Of a DNA stretch of 64,000 nucleotides, positions 23,230 to 34,340 are shown piece after piece; the stretch's first letter is position 1, and every line of letters begins with the position of its first letter. The notes beneath the pieces are model-generated. The model worked only from the letters and a program-made list of their open reading frames with translations, was not told the DNA's origin and did not search any database. Location: contig JAODTK010005343.1 in assembly GCA_026419785.1 (NCBI GenBank), positions 186,001 to 250,000 of the forward strand. Reading direction: 5' to 3'. Made by a program: the position numbers and the translations under genes. This DNA is from Sclerodactyla briareus. Taxonomy: Eukaryota; Echinodermata; Holothuroidea; Dendrochirotida; Sclerodactylidae.

Positions 23230-25670
23230 GTAAGAACAGTTGTCATAAGAATTCAACTAAAATGACTAAAACCCTAACCCTAAAAATGATCCCAGAATAC
23301 TTTTGACGTAATCCTGAAACAATATGGTTCATGTAACCACTGTGGAGATCCCAAATACCCAGTTTCGAGCCTGCCTGTCCAGGCGAGGTAAAGTTATGGT
23401 GCTCACATTGGCGGAGGGTTACCCAGGTCTACACATGAAGCACGTTCCACACATTCCATGAGAAGGCTATGGAACCATTTTAAACTTATTCAGACTACGC
23501 TTTGTGGCTCCATCGTGGCGGACTATGTTGTACCCCCCCCAGTTTACATTCGCTTGTAGTGAACTCTCCAACAGCATAATAAGGTTATATAACAGGGCTT
23601 TTATTGTGTAAAAGTTCCTTAAAAATAAGGAAAATCATGTCATTAAATACACGGCGACATATCCAACGGAGTAAGCAGTACATCGTTTTCATTCCGTTAA
23701 TAAACATTACTAACATTGACACTTGACCCTGAATAACAATGTTTGTTTCTACTGTGTTCAATAAAGCCCAACCGATATTTTGTATAACATAAAAATAGGT
23801 ATGTTTCATATATTTCCGACAAGTATTCATAGTCAATAGATGTTGCTCTCGTGACTCCTTTCATGTTCACTTTTGTTGACTTATTATCTCTGAGTATTAT
23901 TTATTTACTCGCAAAGCGCTAACCGCTTAGGACATATCGGGATGTCTGTGATCAACACGAGAGCTGATTGTATAAATTGATATCTATTGGAGTATTCAAA
24001 GACAAAATCCTTTCGAATTCATTCTCAGCCGATGTATGGAGGAGATACTCTACATTGAAGAAACAGTCACCAGCGGAAATGTTGATATCCCACCATGAAT
24101 GTAGTTAATATGATGATAGCCCTTCTCATCCGTGCCTCATAAATAACAGATAGTATAAGCGCGGTAAGTACACTGCAAAATTTATCCTTTCAGTCCCAAA
24201 TGTAAACTATGATCAATGGAGAGAACATGTGGCATCTTTTTCGTGTATGTCTGCTGGTACGTTATGTCTGTCTGTGTTTTGTCGTCATCCGTCTACCTAT
24301 GTGCACATCTACTGAACCGTGAATGATCATATTCTGAGCTTTTGTGCTAGGGTGCATAAACGTGCATATTCTGGCGAATACCCGATTGCTTTTATACAGG
24401 GCACGATCAGTAGATGGCATTGATGAACAGGTTGTTGTAAAGAAAACTTTGAGGAAATATACGAAACTGAAGGTTATTTTGAACAATTAATATGCTATTA
24501 CCTGTCTAATTAGTCTTTATTTTTAGTTTTTATTTCTCAAGTTCGTGAATTTTAGACAAAGTTGGTCTACCACTGGTCCCGATAATGTTACAGCAGATCG
24601 AAAGTAATAATTAAGGTCATTGATGGGACATTTTTTCATAATTTGTGCGATTATGCCAAGTTACTCAGCTGACATGGTCTGTAGATGTGATCTATTCCTG
24701 ATCGCGTGAAAAGCTGATTCGCGATATCGAAACTAAGGCGGATTCCAAATTTCTGAGTGACTTTACTGGTCTAAAGCTGGTGGAGGAAACGCTAACAATT
24801 GATCATGTTTTTCGAAGCCTGGGACTATCCTGCAGACTCGTAATATTTTCTTCAATTTTATTCTCGCCACTGGCCTAATAAATTTGAACGGGTCGTTTGG
24901 CGAAATCAAAATAGGCATTTGAGGACGATTCATTCTGTCAGAGGGGGAAGTGCAGAAATACGGAAGCCTGTCTATCTGTAGTAAGAGCGCGGAAGGGAAA
25001 GATATAGATTGTAGTTACGGCCTAAAAACAACGGAATATAATTTGTTATTCTAACGCCATCAAACAATTAAGTCAGGTATATTACTGTGTTTGCTTCGAA
25101 ATATATGGTAACACATATCTTAACCAGCAGATGATCTTGATCCGAGCAATTCCAGCAATTTCTATAAAATTCAACACAATATTGCTGAGGAGTTTGTTAC
25201 TGATTTATAGTGTCATGGCTGTACTTCACTAACCCGGACATACCGGATCGATCGTAGCCTCCCAAATAGCGTCCAATCCTGTGCGGTGAATATGAAGGAA
25301 TATATACGAGTTTGTTCCCCTTGGTAGGAACGCGAAATATATGAACTCCTAATGTGCGTGGTTACCGAGCGTATCAGCTCCTAAACCATAAAAGAATTGA
25401 ATATAATATGGCCTTGGTAATCACGTAATTTTGATGTTCTGAACTTCACGCAGTCTGTGGATGACTAACATAACACCTCACCTCAGCTCCTATGGGCAAT
25501 ATTCACATCATAGTTTTGTGTAATTGATCTGAGTCACTCGGAGTCATAACCATGTATGATCTGTACATAACGTTTTGTTTAGAGAAGATATATTTCAATG
25601 CAGGCTCGTCGGAACCGCTACGGTTAAGTACGGTATCTACCGCACCACTTTTCAGCTGAAAGAGAGAGAG

Positions 25671-25731
25671 TGGGGGTGGGGGGGGGGGGGGGAGGGGGGG
25701 GGGGGGGGAGGGGGGGGGGGATGGGGGGGGA
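25671..25731. repeat. Oligo-G tract, about 60 bases
   Basis: Almost pure G with three or four A or T interruptions, preceded by an AGAGAG run. It is one of the two longest homopurine G tracts in the window. Open frames through it are poly-Gly or poly-Pro artefacts. Confidence 0.95.
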
Positions 25732-26136
25732 AATGGTATTGCAGTGCATGGGAAAATACAACTTGAATCAATAAGAACACACACGGTCTGGCTGATTCAT
25801 TCAGGGCATTCATGTTTGGGGCCTACCCTTGAGCCTCCCGACCATGGGGAGGTTGCGTTCAATGCAAGCTCCTTGAATATTAATATGCGAAGCGTTTGCT
25901 CAGGATTTATTTCAATTTCATCCTGTTTCTGGTCATCATCAGTAAACGGTCATATTTTTCAGGAAATTCTAACTTGACAACCCATTATACACAGAGCTGA
26001 AAATGAGCTCATTCGGAAGAGGAAAGAGGAAGCTGTAATTTGTGATGGTTCGTGTGGTGTTGTCATCTTCGATGTTTTTTTTTTTATTACCTTTAGTGAC
26101 CTTCGGCTTGACCGCTTCAATTCCCCTCTAACTTAG

Positions 26137-26340
26137 CCACAACAGAGGTGGTGACACAAAATCCTCCAAAAATGAATGTGATGGAAGGAGAAAACTCTGA
26201 GAAATCCATGTTCTTCGAAGAAAAGTGTTGTTCTCTTGGTCATTTCCAAGCCCGGGAGTTCCATTCCCGGCGATCTGCTTTCTGGGGGGGTATCGAAACG
26301 AAAAAACCAACTCTTGGATGGCGCTATGCTAGATGGTAAT
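26137..26340 (+). other. Weak exon candidate, unidentified
   Basis: A pyrimidine-rich acceptor (ttcccctctaacttag) is followed by 66 open codons (TTEVVTQNPPKMNVMEGENS near the start) ending in TAA at 26338. There is no donor and no family match. It is listed only because the acceptor and the amino-acid composition look more exon-like than the surroundings. Confidence 0.15.
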
Positions 26341-27441
26341 TGTGGCTGATACCGTACAACTTCTTTCTGAATAGCTTTCAAGGTCTGTTTCAATGTACGG
26401 AGTAATGGAAATCCCTAGCTAACAGCGCAGAATATGTTCGATAACTGGATAGACGACTCCGTTTTTTCGGTCAGGAGATTTTCAATCCGAATTTGATATC
26501 CCTTTCGTTTTCGATCCGGATCACATTTAACCATCGTATTAACAGAACCACACAATCCAGACAACCTCGTACACTATAGTAAAATATATCCCTTGGAACT
26601 GGAATGTTTTCTTATCGTACATTTCCCCAATGAATACACATATTTTTATTTTTGTATTATATGCATATCTGTTGTTAATACAGTATAACAACTACGAAAC
26701 CAATAATGATTCAGCACCACCGACGCAGTCTCCTGACGCAAATGGAGCCCTCCACACCGTCGCACCAGAGGATCGACCTTCCACTCAACATAGATTTCTC
26801 ATCTCTCAACGATTCTGCGCCATCGAAGACTATGTCAACGAATGTTCGAACACGGTGTTCGTGAGCTGAGCAGAGGCGAGGCATTCGTCTGACGCTCAGA
26901 TGCACGCTTGGTGAAAAAAGACATCTATAAACATTAGCCAGTTGGTCGACCAATCGGAGGCCAGGTCACCCCGGCGATGGGTACTATGATGCAACTGTCC
27001 CGCGCCACATGTTTTGATCGTCGTGATTCCTTTAGTCGTATCCCAAAACCTTCTTCATCGATATAGGACTCCGTGGGCCCCGTTCTCAATTTCCTGAAGG
27101 AGTATGTTTACCACGACCATGCAGTTCTGTCGGTAGTTGATACAGTTCTGTTTGCCTTTGCTACAAGCCTCACCTTCATAGAGGGGCTCCTACAAGGGCG
27201 AGGGCGGTGGTAAGGAGGTGGCTGTAGGGCGGTGGCGAGAAGAGTGGTAGCTGTAGTGGGACTTCAAATATTATGAGAAGTAAGCACCCTGAAGAATATC
27301 ATAATAATATCGGGAGGTGTCTGTTTCACTTAAACAGAAATATGTGACATCATTCATGTAAAATGAGAAGTAATCAGATTTCTATATGAAACATGTTAGC
27401 GCTGTATTATGTAAATTTATAACATATATACATATATTTAC

Positions 27442-27545
27442 TGGATCCACGGCCAGACTGCCAGAGATCGGTGCAGTCCATGTGATTGATGTTCAGTTCC
27501 ATGTGAAAAATGAAGGTCCACAGAGGCATTAGGACGACGAATGTG
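27442..27545 (-). CDS. Candidate membrane-protein exon on the minus strand
   Basis: On the minus strand an acceptor (tttttgactatttcag) and a donor (GATCCA|GTAAAT) enclose 104 bases with one open frame. It encodes TFVVLMPLWTFIFHMELNIN followed by HMDCTDLWQS. The first 15 residues form a plausible transmembrane helix and the following Cys/Asp/Trp residues look like a loop. I do not recognise the family. A Frag1/DRAM/Sfk1-type membrane protein came to mind but the match is too thin to claim. If real, it would be an exon of another gene lying antisense within the TRPC intron. Confidence 0.3.
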
Positions 27546-28689
27546 CTGAAATAGTCAAAAATAAATGTGTCTCAGGAATCCGCTACTAGAATCAACGACA
27601 TACCTGAGAATACAGGATAATAATTACTTCCCAGTAATGGTAATAGATAAATGGAATAGCTTTATTGATAGGTGGAACTCAGCAAAATGTCATTCCTACA
27701 ACTTTTTTCTCTTCTTAATTTAATTTTCATCTTATAAAAACAACACCGTATTATATGTTTACAATGTGGGGTCTACCATAAACCGCAACAGCTGACCACA
27801 AGGAGTGTAAAGGAACTTATACGCATGCCATATAACACTCTGGTAATATTCAATATATCAATCTTGCGCATATCTGTTTCAGTGAATATATCGGTGTATT
27901 GTAGAATTTACTTCGAAATTGACCTAATTCGCAGCAGGTCCAGTCGATGGCGACACTGTACTGTCTTGTTCGGTATTATCCTGATGAGTCAGTACTGAGT
28001 GAGACCGTTGATCCTATACTCGAGTCAGTGGGAAGAAATGTATGCGTTTTTCTTCCAGTGTCAGCGTCCTGGTCCGATAAGCGCTCAGGCCGTCATGAGC
28101 AAGTCTACAACCGTCGTAGAGGTAGGGACAGACAGGCTTTTAACAAACTTTTGTAGGCATATGGTCTACATGCTTGACATTTCGAATTGTTCGGTCCTAC
28201 GTGGACAGGGGCGGAAACCTAACTGATCATGCATAAATTCCACTGTCTGCTATGTATTTCGCTTGTGCGCCTGTAAAGGATCCCACAAGTACTGATGTAG
28301 TCAGTGACTCAGCCGCTAAAATTTCGCTTTGCCCCCTGGTAGGGAATAATGACATGAAAGTTTCGTTTGGATGTGCGGTTCGATATGGAATCACCATGAC
28401 CCTTCCCTTTCAATCTACGCTAAAAATGTCTTTCAACTTAATGCAGTCGTATAGGAGTACATTAACTTCGCATGGCTGGAGACTCGTCGTGATATCAGGA
28501 GAGATTGATCGCAGTGATGTATGATGATTGCAGTTCCATTTCTTTGAAAGAAGGGCATTCGAGCTCGAATCTTTAACAAACTTGATGGAGCTGTTGCGAC
28601 TTCTGGGAATCTTTATCAATGAATCAGAGATAGTTACGTTGAAAGATTGTTATCTATCTGATTATCTATAGGAAATATTCTCTCATCAG

Positions 28690-28904
28690 GAAAACGCAGA
28701 TACAGAGTGGAAATTACGACCGTCTTGGATGAGGTTTCTGGACGAAACCTCACCGTGCCACCCCCCTTCAACCTTCTGCCGAATCTGGTGCTTCTTCAAA
28801 CACTGCGCAAACCCGAGCAGAAAATGTTTCTCTGCATTATGGGGGCCCGGGGAGAGAAGGAATAATTCCAGCGAACCATGTGCATGCCGGAACAAGACGA
28901 AATG
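28690..28904 (+). CDS. TRPC-type channel exon: post-S6 TRP domain
   Basis: The exon lies between an acceptor (attctctcatcag) and a consensus donor (ATG|GTAAGT at 28905). It opens in phase 0 with ENADTEWK, the conserved segment right after S6 in TRPC channels ('(d/e)(n/d)aD.EWKFAR'). In another frame it then reads LTVPPPFNLLPN, matching the TRPC '(eG).tLP.PFN(l/i)(i/v)PSPK' element, and continues QTLRKPEQKMFLCIMGARGE. The two frames differ by one base somewhere in 28714-28724. Between Lys and the following Leu-Asp-Glu only about four codons remain, where the family has about nine to eleven, so part of the TRP helix is missing or rearranged. The last frame meets a TAA near 28862 unless another frame change occurs before the donor. 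The TRP domain lies along the inner face of the membrane and couples S6 to the cytosolic domains. Confidence 0.65.
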
Positions 28905-29521
28905 GTAAGTGCAGGGTAACGATGGCTCTGAACGAATTAAACATCCTCTCAGCCTGACGTGTCCCGGGTAATTAAAAAAGTATCTGCATGTCATCTTTGT
29001 AGTGCGAACTCCTCAATATCGCACTCATGTCAGGGCAATTGGACGAATTACAAAATGGAATAGTCTGCCGTGTGTGTGCGCTCTTAAGAAGTGTTGAATT
29101 AGGGGGGGGGGGGGGGGGAAGGGGGGGGGAATTAAACATCACCTCGTGAAAAAACCTCTCGCAGATTCGTTGAAGGGAAAGTTTAACCCCACCCCCTAAT
29201 CATGGTAGTATTCCACATGTATTTTGAAGTTCCGCGTGGTGTTAGATAACGGTCTACTTGTGAAATGTACAAAAACGAAGTGGGGCGAGACAGAAGCATG
29301 AAAATTCAGTATATATCCCCATCTATCAGACATAAATCAATCAGTCAGCACTTAGTTTGGCTAGTTTCGTCATATATCCTTCAATTGCGGGAGAGGTCAC
29401 GAAGTATTCATTATGGCCTACTGCAGGCATCGCTATAGTTAAATGGTTGGAGACCTGTGGTGTGTATATTCCTTGTCGAGAACGGCAATTTATCCATGGA
29501 TTATCTCTCTCTCTCTTACAG
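28905..29521 (+). other. Probable TRPC intron
   Basis: A short interval bounded by consensus splice signals (GTAAGT at 28905; ctctctctcttacag at 29507-29521). It contains a G-rich tract at 29102-29129. No coding signal is evident. Confidence 0.45.
29102..29129. repeat. Oligo-G tract
   Basis: About 18 G, then AA, then 9 G. It belongs to the homopolymer set seen throughout the window. Confidence 0.93.
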
Positions 29522-29605
29522 TCTATGGAAAGCATCAGTACAGCGGATAACAGTCGCAACATTACACTAGATGTCAGCACTCGAGTTGATAACAAGACTT
29601 ACAAG
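29522..29605 (+). CDS. Candidate exon, possibly TRPC C-terminal tail
   Basis: Exactly 84 bases (28 codons) lie between a very strong acceptor (tatctctctctctcttacag) and a good donor (TACAAG|GTAAAA). The frame is fully open and polar, with SMESISTADNSRNITLD near the start. The position, 620 bases after the TRP-domain exon on the same strand, suggests a C-terminal tail exon of the channel. TRPC tails are poorly conserved outside the coiled coil, so the sequence cannot confirm it. It could instead belong to another gene or be chance. Confidence 0.35.
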
Positions 29606-30870
29606 GTAAAACGTGATATTCAAAAAATGGGTTACTGATGTGCATTCAAGGCCCCTATAACTTACATATTTAATTATTCAGCCTTCAGACAGCTAAGTAT
29701 AATTCCGGGGCCTACCGGCATGGGACTTTCCCCCCCCCCCACATTTTGAGGATGCTCCCAGTGACTTTATTGTTCACACAGTATTTTTTTGGCGGCGAGG
29801 TCAGGTCCCCCCCCCCCCCCACTTCTGAAGATGGATTGACGCCTATGCCTACCGGGAGCATTTGTGAAAAGGCCATATGACAGCTGGGGAAATCTGGATC
29901 TGTCAGTCCAAACCCTACGTTCACAAGACGTGATGGTTGTCGGCAAAACTTTTTTTTTACATCGCTCTAGTCTAGGTCATAACGAGCATGTTGAACAGGT
30001 GACTCATTCACTCTGATAATTAAGTCAATGGGCGAGTAACCAGTCCGTGTTTTGCCTAACAATACGACCATGGAATTTACCAAAGAGCAATACCCCCTCT
30101 ATTTCAGGAAATGGCGCCCTCATATCGGCTCGCCGGTAGCAGGCTGAGGTCATGTCGGATACATGATTTCTGGTAAGTGGAGCATATGTGGGCGGCATGT
30201 ATTGGCATTCAGCGGATGACGATAGGTTGCAAATGGTTTGCGGTAGTAACAAATTATCCTCAACAAATTGTCGGAAATTTCGCCGTTGCAAGAACCTGAA
30301 CGAGTTGGAAATCTCGCCGCGTACTTTTTCTACGGCCCGCATTGCTGTGAGTTATCCACTCGCAAGTTGCAACGAACTCTGTCCGCATTGGCACGAACTG
30401 GTACGAATTTACGCGCAACTAGAAGGACACACTTTCGACGGATTACGTAGAATTACACTTATTATGACTATGTACGTAATAATAACAATTACAAAGTAAC
30501 TTATACTCTTCACCGTGTTCATTGTGGGTTTTCGTTTGAAACGTTTACATTTGTGATTTATTTCGTTTGTTTCATCACATGTACTGTATACTATGCATAT
30601 CTACATTATCTGAAGTGCTCGGGCTAAAGGAATAAACCAGAATGCGTCCTTTCGGGTTTCATCGGGTGGGCTGATGTGCGCCTCTGAACAATGAATAACG
30701 CTAACACCAATCTCTGATTTGATCGCAACCGTAACGAAGAAACAGAATACTAATTAACATATAACGCCAATCAGAAAAACATACCTTGTTGGAGGTGTCC
30801 TCCAACTGCATGGTGTGCGGGTATGCCTGTCCATTGAGCGTTCCGACAAAGGGTGGCCTGAATCCGTACA
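29606..30870. other. Intergenic or intronic, no firm gene
   Basis: Two C tracts (29731-29740 and 29808-29820) flank AT-rich DNA. The 30190-30480 segment is open in two + frames (for example LQRTLSALARTGTNLRATRR in one), and the composition is Arg/Leu-rich. This could be a fragment of a C-terminal helix, but there is no family evidence. Confidence 0.4.
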
Positions 30871-30997
30871 TCTATGGTGATTTATCAATGTACTCGATTC
30901 TGCACATACGTAAAAACGGACAAAAAGAAGGTCACGTGCCTAATGGCTGTCTTCCCAAGTTTTAACCTGATTTTTTCAATCTCTGCTTTGATGGCAC

Positions 30998-31645
30998 AAG
31001 AATCTACTCAGCCATGTTGTGTCTATGCGCCATGTATAATGGTCCTATGCAGCCATGTATATGTATCTATGCAGCCATGTAATGTGTCTATGCAGCCATG
31101 GTATATGCGTCTAAGCGCCCATGTTATTTGTCTATGCGCCATGTATATGTGTCTATGCAGCCATGTATATGCGTCTATTGCAGCCATTTATATGTGTCTA
31201 GGTCAGCCTGTTATGTGGCTTGCAGCTAGTTATAATCGTCTATGCACCATGTATATGCGTCTATGCAGCCAGGTAATGCTCTATGCGCCATGTAGTGTGT
31301 CCGTAGGCAGCCATTTGTAGATGTATGCTATGCAGCCATGTCCATGTATCTATGCAGCCCATGGATTGTGTCCTAGCAGCCATAGTATATTGTCTTGCAG
31401 CCATGTATATGTACGATGCAGCCATGTATATGTTATCTATGCGACCATGTATTTGTCTATTCTTGTCATGTCTATGTATCGATGCTGCCCATGTATATGT
31501 ATCTATAAGCCATTATATGTATCTACAGCCTGTATATGTGTCTATGCAGCCATGTCAGTGTCCTACAGCCCCCCCCCCACCCCCCCCCCCCGCCATCTAT
31601 AGTGTCTAATGCAACCATGTATAAGTGTCTTCGGCATGGTCAGCC
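30998..31645. repeat. Minisatellite, ~22 bp unit, about 28 copies
   Basis: The unit is close to 'atgtatatgtgtctatgcagcc', with copy-to-copy changes and single-base indels. An oligo-C patch (31568-31592) interrupts it near the 3' end. Three + frames are open over 90-150 codons (rich in Met, Cys, Tyr, Gln and Pro) simply because the unit lacks stops. I see no start, signal or splice context to call it coding. Confidence 0.95.
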
Positions 31646-31649
31646 CTGC

Positions 31650-32130
31650 ATGGAGCCCTTTTTCTCCAACTAAAGTTGGGATTGTCCTCGAACTGTCGTG
31701 TCCAAAGTTCTCATAGTTTTGTTTTTATCGAATTGATTTCTACGGGTTCATGAGGCAAATTAAGGCTCGTCCCTAGAACGCCTGGATCATATTTTACCGT
31801 GATAACCCGGCGATAACTGCCTTCCTTTCTCGACTTAGTGCCCTCAGATGAATATCGAGCTGAAGTTCCAGTTTAACGTGATTGCTCCTAGCGACAACCG
31901 AGACTCTCTTGCAAATAACCCTTGACAACCGCAGAAACACCCAAAAATTCGAGATTGCATTAAGAGCCGAACCATGAAGTGGAGACCAAGACTCGCCCAT
32001 CGCAACTGCAAGTGCAACCACCCATGAAAACGTAACGGAGACTCACCCCGTAATTTGCTTGTAATTGTCACTGATATCACTCAACCACCCTCCCTCGCTG
32101 TTCTTTAAGGGGAGAGCTAACGAAGCGAAG
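31650..32130. other. No gene seen
   Basis: Moderately GC-balanced unique sequence. Open frames of 75-78 codons on the minus strand overlap one another in two frames without any recognisable motif. Confidence 0.4.
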
Positions 32131-32189
32131 TGTGAATGTATATGTTTAGTGGCGGGAGAGCACTTCTAAAAGTCATCAATGCTCTCCGT

Positions 32190-32260
32190 CCGTCCGTTCG
32201 TTCGTTCGTCATGTCGCTCCGTTCGTTCGTGCCCTTCCGTTTCGTCACGTTCATTCATAA
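32190..32260. repeat. (CGTT/CGTC)n tract inside a dispersed repeat
   Basis: Degenerate CCGTCCGTTCGTTCG units are followed by 'cataacttctaaaaaccatcagc', where a similar 'acttctaaaagtcatcaatgc' precedes the tract (32163-32183). Both sides of the tract therefore carry related sequence, which is typical of a dispersed repeat family. Confidence 0.8.
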
Positions 32261-32399
32261 CTTCTAAAAACCATCAGCGTCACATGTTTGGCAACTTGGT
32301 GGGTCGGATGAAGCTTGCCTAGTTGGCTAACCTTCTACTACATTTATGTTCGCATGTGTTCTATTATAATTTATTTAAATCCTCAATAATTACCCCCCC

Positions 32400-33300
32400 C
32401 ATTTCCAACTTTAATTTTGAACTCCTCCGGCTGCCAGACAAGTTTGTTTGAACATTACTCCCATCCCTGTTGAAGCAGTGTTAACCTTATCTATCAGAAG
32501 GTCCTTTCTGCTGCGAATATTTGACAATAAACCTATTGTCCAGGGTGTTGATTTGTCTTCATCGCATCTCGCTCTAGTTTACATTAATACCCTGCCTCCA
32601 CATGAATTTGTTTACATTATCATCTCGTCCAATTCCTCATGTGGACCTAGAAATGGGGGCTTGTGCCCTCCCCCCCCTCCACCTAAATGCTTTTCAGGGT
32701 AACCTGTGGAGTGGTTCAACTATAACTATAGGTGTCAACAATGTGGGATATTCATTTCTGTGGGAATGGTTTCCACTGTTTCAACTGCCACAGGCTAGGA
32801 AGGGGCCCTGATAGCAAATATTGTGCTAATGTGGTAGACATGTTCCAAGTCGTTCCATGGTTCTTACAGATTTAGTTGAATGTGAACAAACTATCGTGTA
32901 AGGGCGAAAAAAATGCAGTGTATTTGCCACGAGAGTTTTGCTGTCCGCAGCTACCAAGACATTCCGACTTTCACTTGTTTCTTACAACTTGGTGGTGATT
33001 GCCTACGGTAAATCAGTACCTTATATAGTTTTGGTGGCATTCCTGTCGAAGAATGCCCAGCTGAGAAAATCAAGAGCCCACGCACAGACAATTGTCGAGA
33101 GAATAGGCGGGTGTTGCGTACTAAAACGGGATTAGTCAATACACATTATGGGATATTGGTGTGCACTTCGAGTTCCACGTGTAATAAGCTTGTCAAATCC
33201 AAACTGTCTCCGATCGCATTGGTCCATTATATGAGGGGTAACACAGTATAACTTAGTATTAACAAGGTTACTTGTACAACGTTAACTTATTTCATTTTCA
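32400..33300. other. No firm gene; Cys/His-rich stretch
   Basis: Around 32752-32835 one + frame reads CGNGFHCFNCHRLGRGPDSK followed by YC, a Cys/His arrangement like a small zinc finger or zinc ribbon. It lies just after short frames with stops and before 'catggttcttacag'. Nothing else supports a gene. Confidence 0.2.
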
Positions 33301-33639
33301 TTTAGCGTGTCGTTGACAGTTGGTCGAGCGGGACATCAGCAACCGGACGTCACACGAACGTACTCTCGAGGGCTAACATTTCCTGAGTAGGCCGATATGC
33401 GAATTTGAAGAATGCCGTATCTGTCTTCAGGTAATCCCCAAGATATCACATAACAGTATTACAATTTGACTTTGTTCTTGGCTCGTGATGAATCCGCATA
33501 TATTTGCCCATAAAACAAAAGTAGATACATGCGTCCTATAGCTTAATATTAGATATTAACAATTGTTTATTGACTTGTTATTGTTCTTGAGCTCATAATA
33601 GATCGCATGGCTCTTCCCAGAAAATAAAACAGGATGCGT

Positions 33640-34263
33640 CCTATACCTCGATATTAATAAATATTAACAGCAGCCGTACCAGCCAAATGAGCCCCTGACC
33701 AAGAAACACAACAAGCATCAATACGCCTTGACCGCATTGACTGATTAACCAGAAGGCCCTCATCGCAGGTAAATTTGGCTGACTGAGAACATTTACTCTC
33801 AGGTTCCGCATGCGAACAACTCTGATCGGAATTTGAAGACCTTTGCGAGTCGTTCTTATACAAGGTGCATTATCCATGAAACAATCAATTTGTAGGTTCT
33901 TTCACTCTTTGTGGGAGAAGGAATTTCATCTCGATTAGTTCAGAGTTGGTGTGAAACTTTGAGTTTTGTTTAGACACGTTTATGTCCTCGATTGTCTCAA
34001 GAGGGATCTTGTGAGGTACCGGTAAGGCAAACGTAGTGAGTCGTTGCAAATCCACAGTGCATCCGAAGTGAATAGCATATGTACGTACCATCGGTGCGTT
34101 TTTTTTTCCGACCTCCCTCATGTATACCGTACATACCAATGTGTTTCCTTGAGATACTTGTGAACTTCACGATGAACTTTACTTTTACGACTTGATCCAA
34201 AATGGCGACACCTTGATACGTCCAAATACAAAATCTAGAATCATTCCCTACACGACCATCCAA
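33640..34263 (-). pseudogene. Possible frameshifted coding stretch, minus strand, unidentified
   Basis: On the minus strand four consecutive frames of 69-88 codons overlap and appear to continue one another: VGNDSRFCIWTYQGVAILDQ (near 34250), then VRTYAIHFGCTVDLQRL, then IEMKFLLPQRVKEPTN, then CSQSAKFTCDEGLLVNQS (near 33780). This behaviour resembles a coding exon broken by indels. It lies directly downstream, in the minus sense, of a signal-peptide candidate (34341-34586). The cysteine content would suit an extracellular domain. I cannot name a family and the frames could also be chance. Confidence 0.25.
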
Positions 34264-34340
34264 GAAAAATAATTCGTTATATTACCTCGCAGATGAAAAA
34301 GCATTTATACCTGAAATGGCATCCACTGATTTGAGGGTAC

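Larger units (their letters stand above)
23230..28689 (+). other. TRPC intron(s); S2-S6 exons not located
   Basis: In an intact gene, exons for the rest of S2, S3-S5, the pore loop and S6 should lie here. I looked for the 'LLNMLIAM' S6 motif and the S2-S3 Trp-Asn motif and found neither. The stretch holds a G tract (25676-25731) and a poor open segment after a good acceptor at 26137. A 63-base segment at 28059-28121 has good splice signals but no recognisable protein. A minus-strand exon candidate lies at 27442-27545. Confidence 0.45.

Noticed and set aside
23266-23284. Two CCCTAA-like units, a possible interstitial telomere repeat
   Set aside because: Only two units; expected by chance.
27600-27700. 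A + frame with VIDKWNSFIDRW resembling the LINE C-terminal 'VidkWNsL' pattern
   Set aside because: The match is limited to a few residues and lacks the following 'LP..v..a.s...FK' motif.
30998-31645. CRISPR-like regularly spaced repeats
   Set aside because: Units are directly adjacent with no unique spacers, in a eukaryotic context; this is a minisatellite.
33306-33431. Segment between a good acceptor (ttcattttcatttag) and donor (CTTCAG|GTAATC)
   Set aside because: All three frames contain stops, so at least one frameshift is needed, and no family is recognisable.
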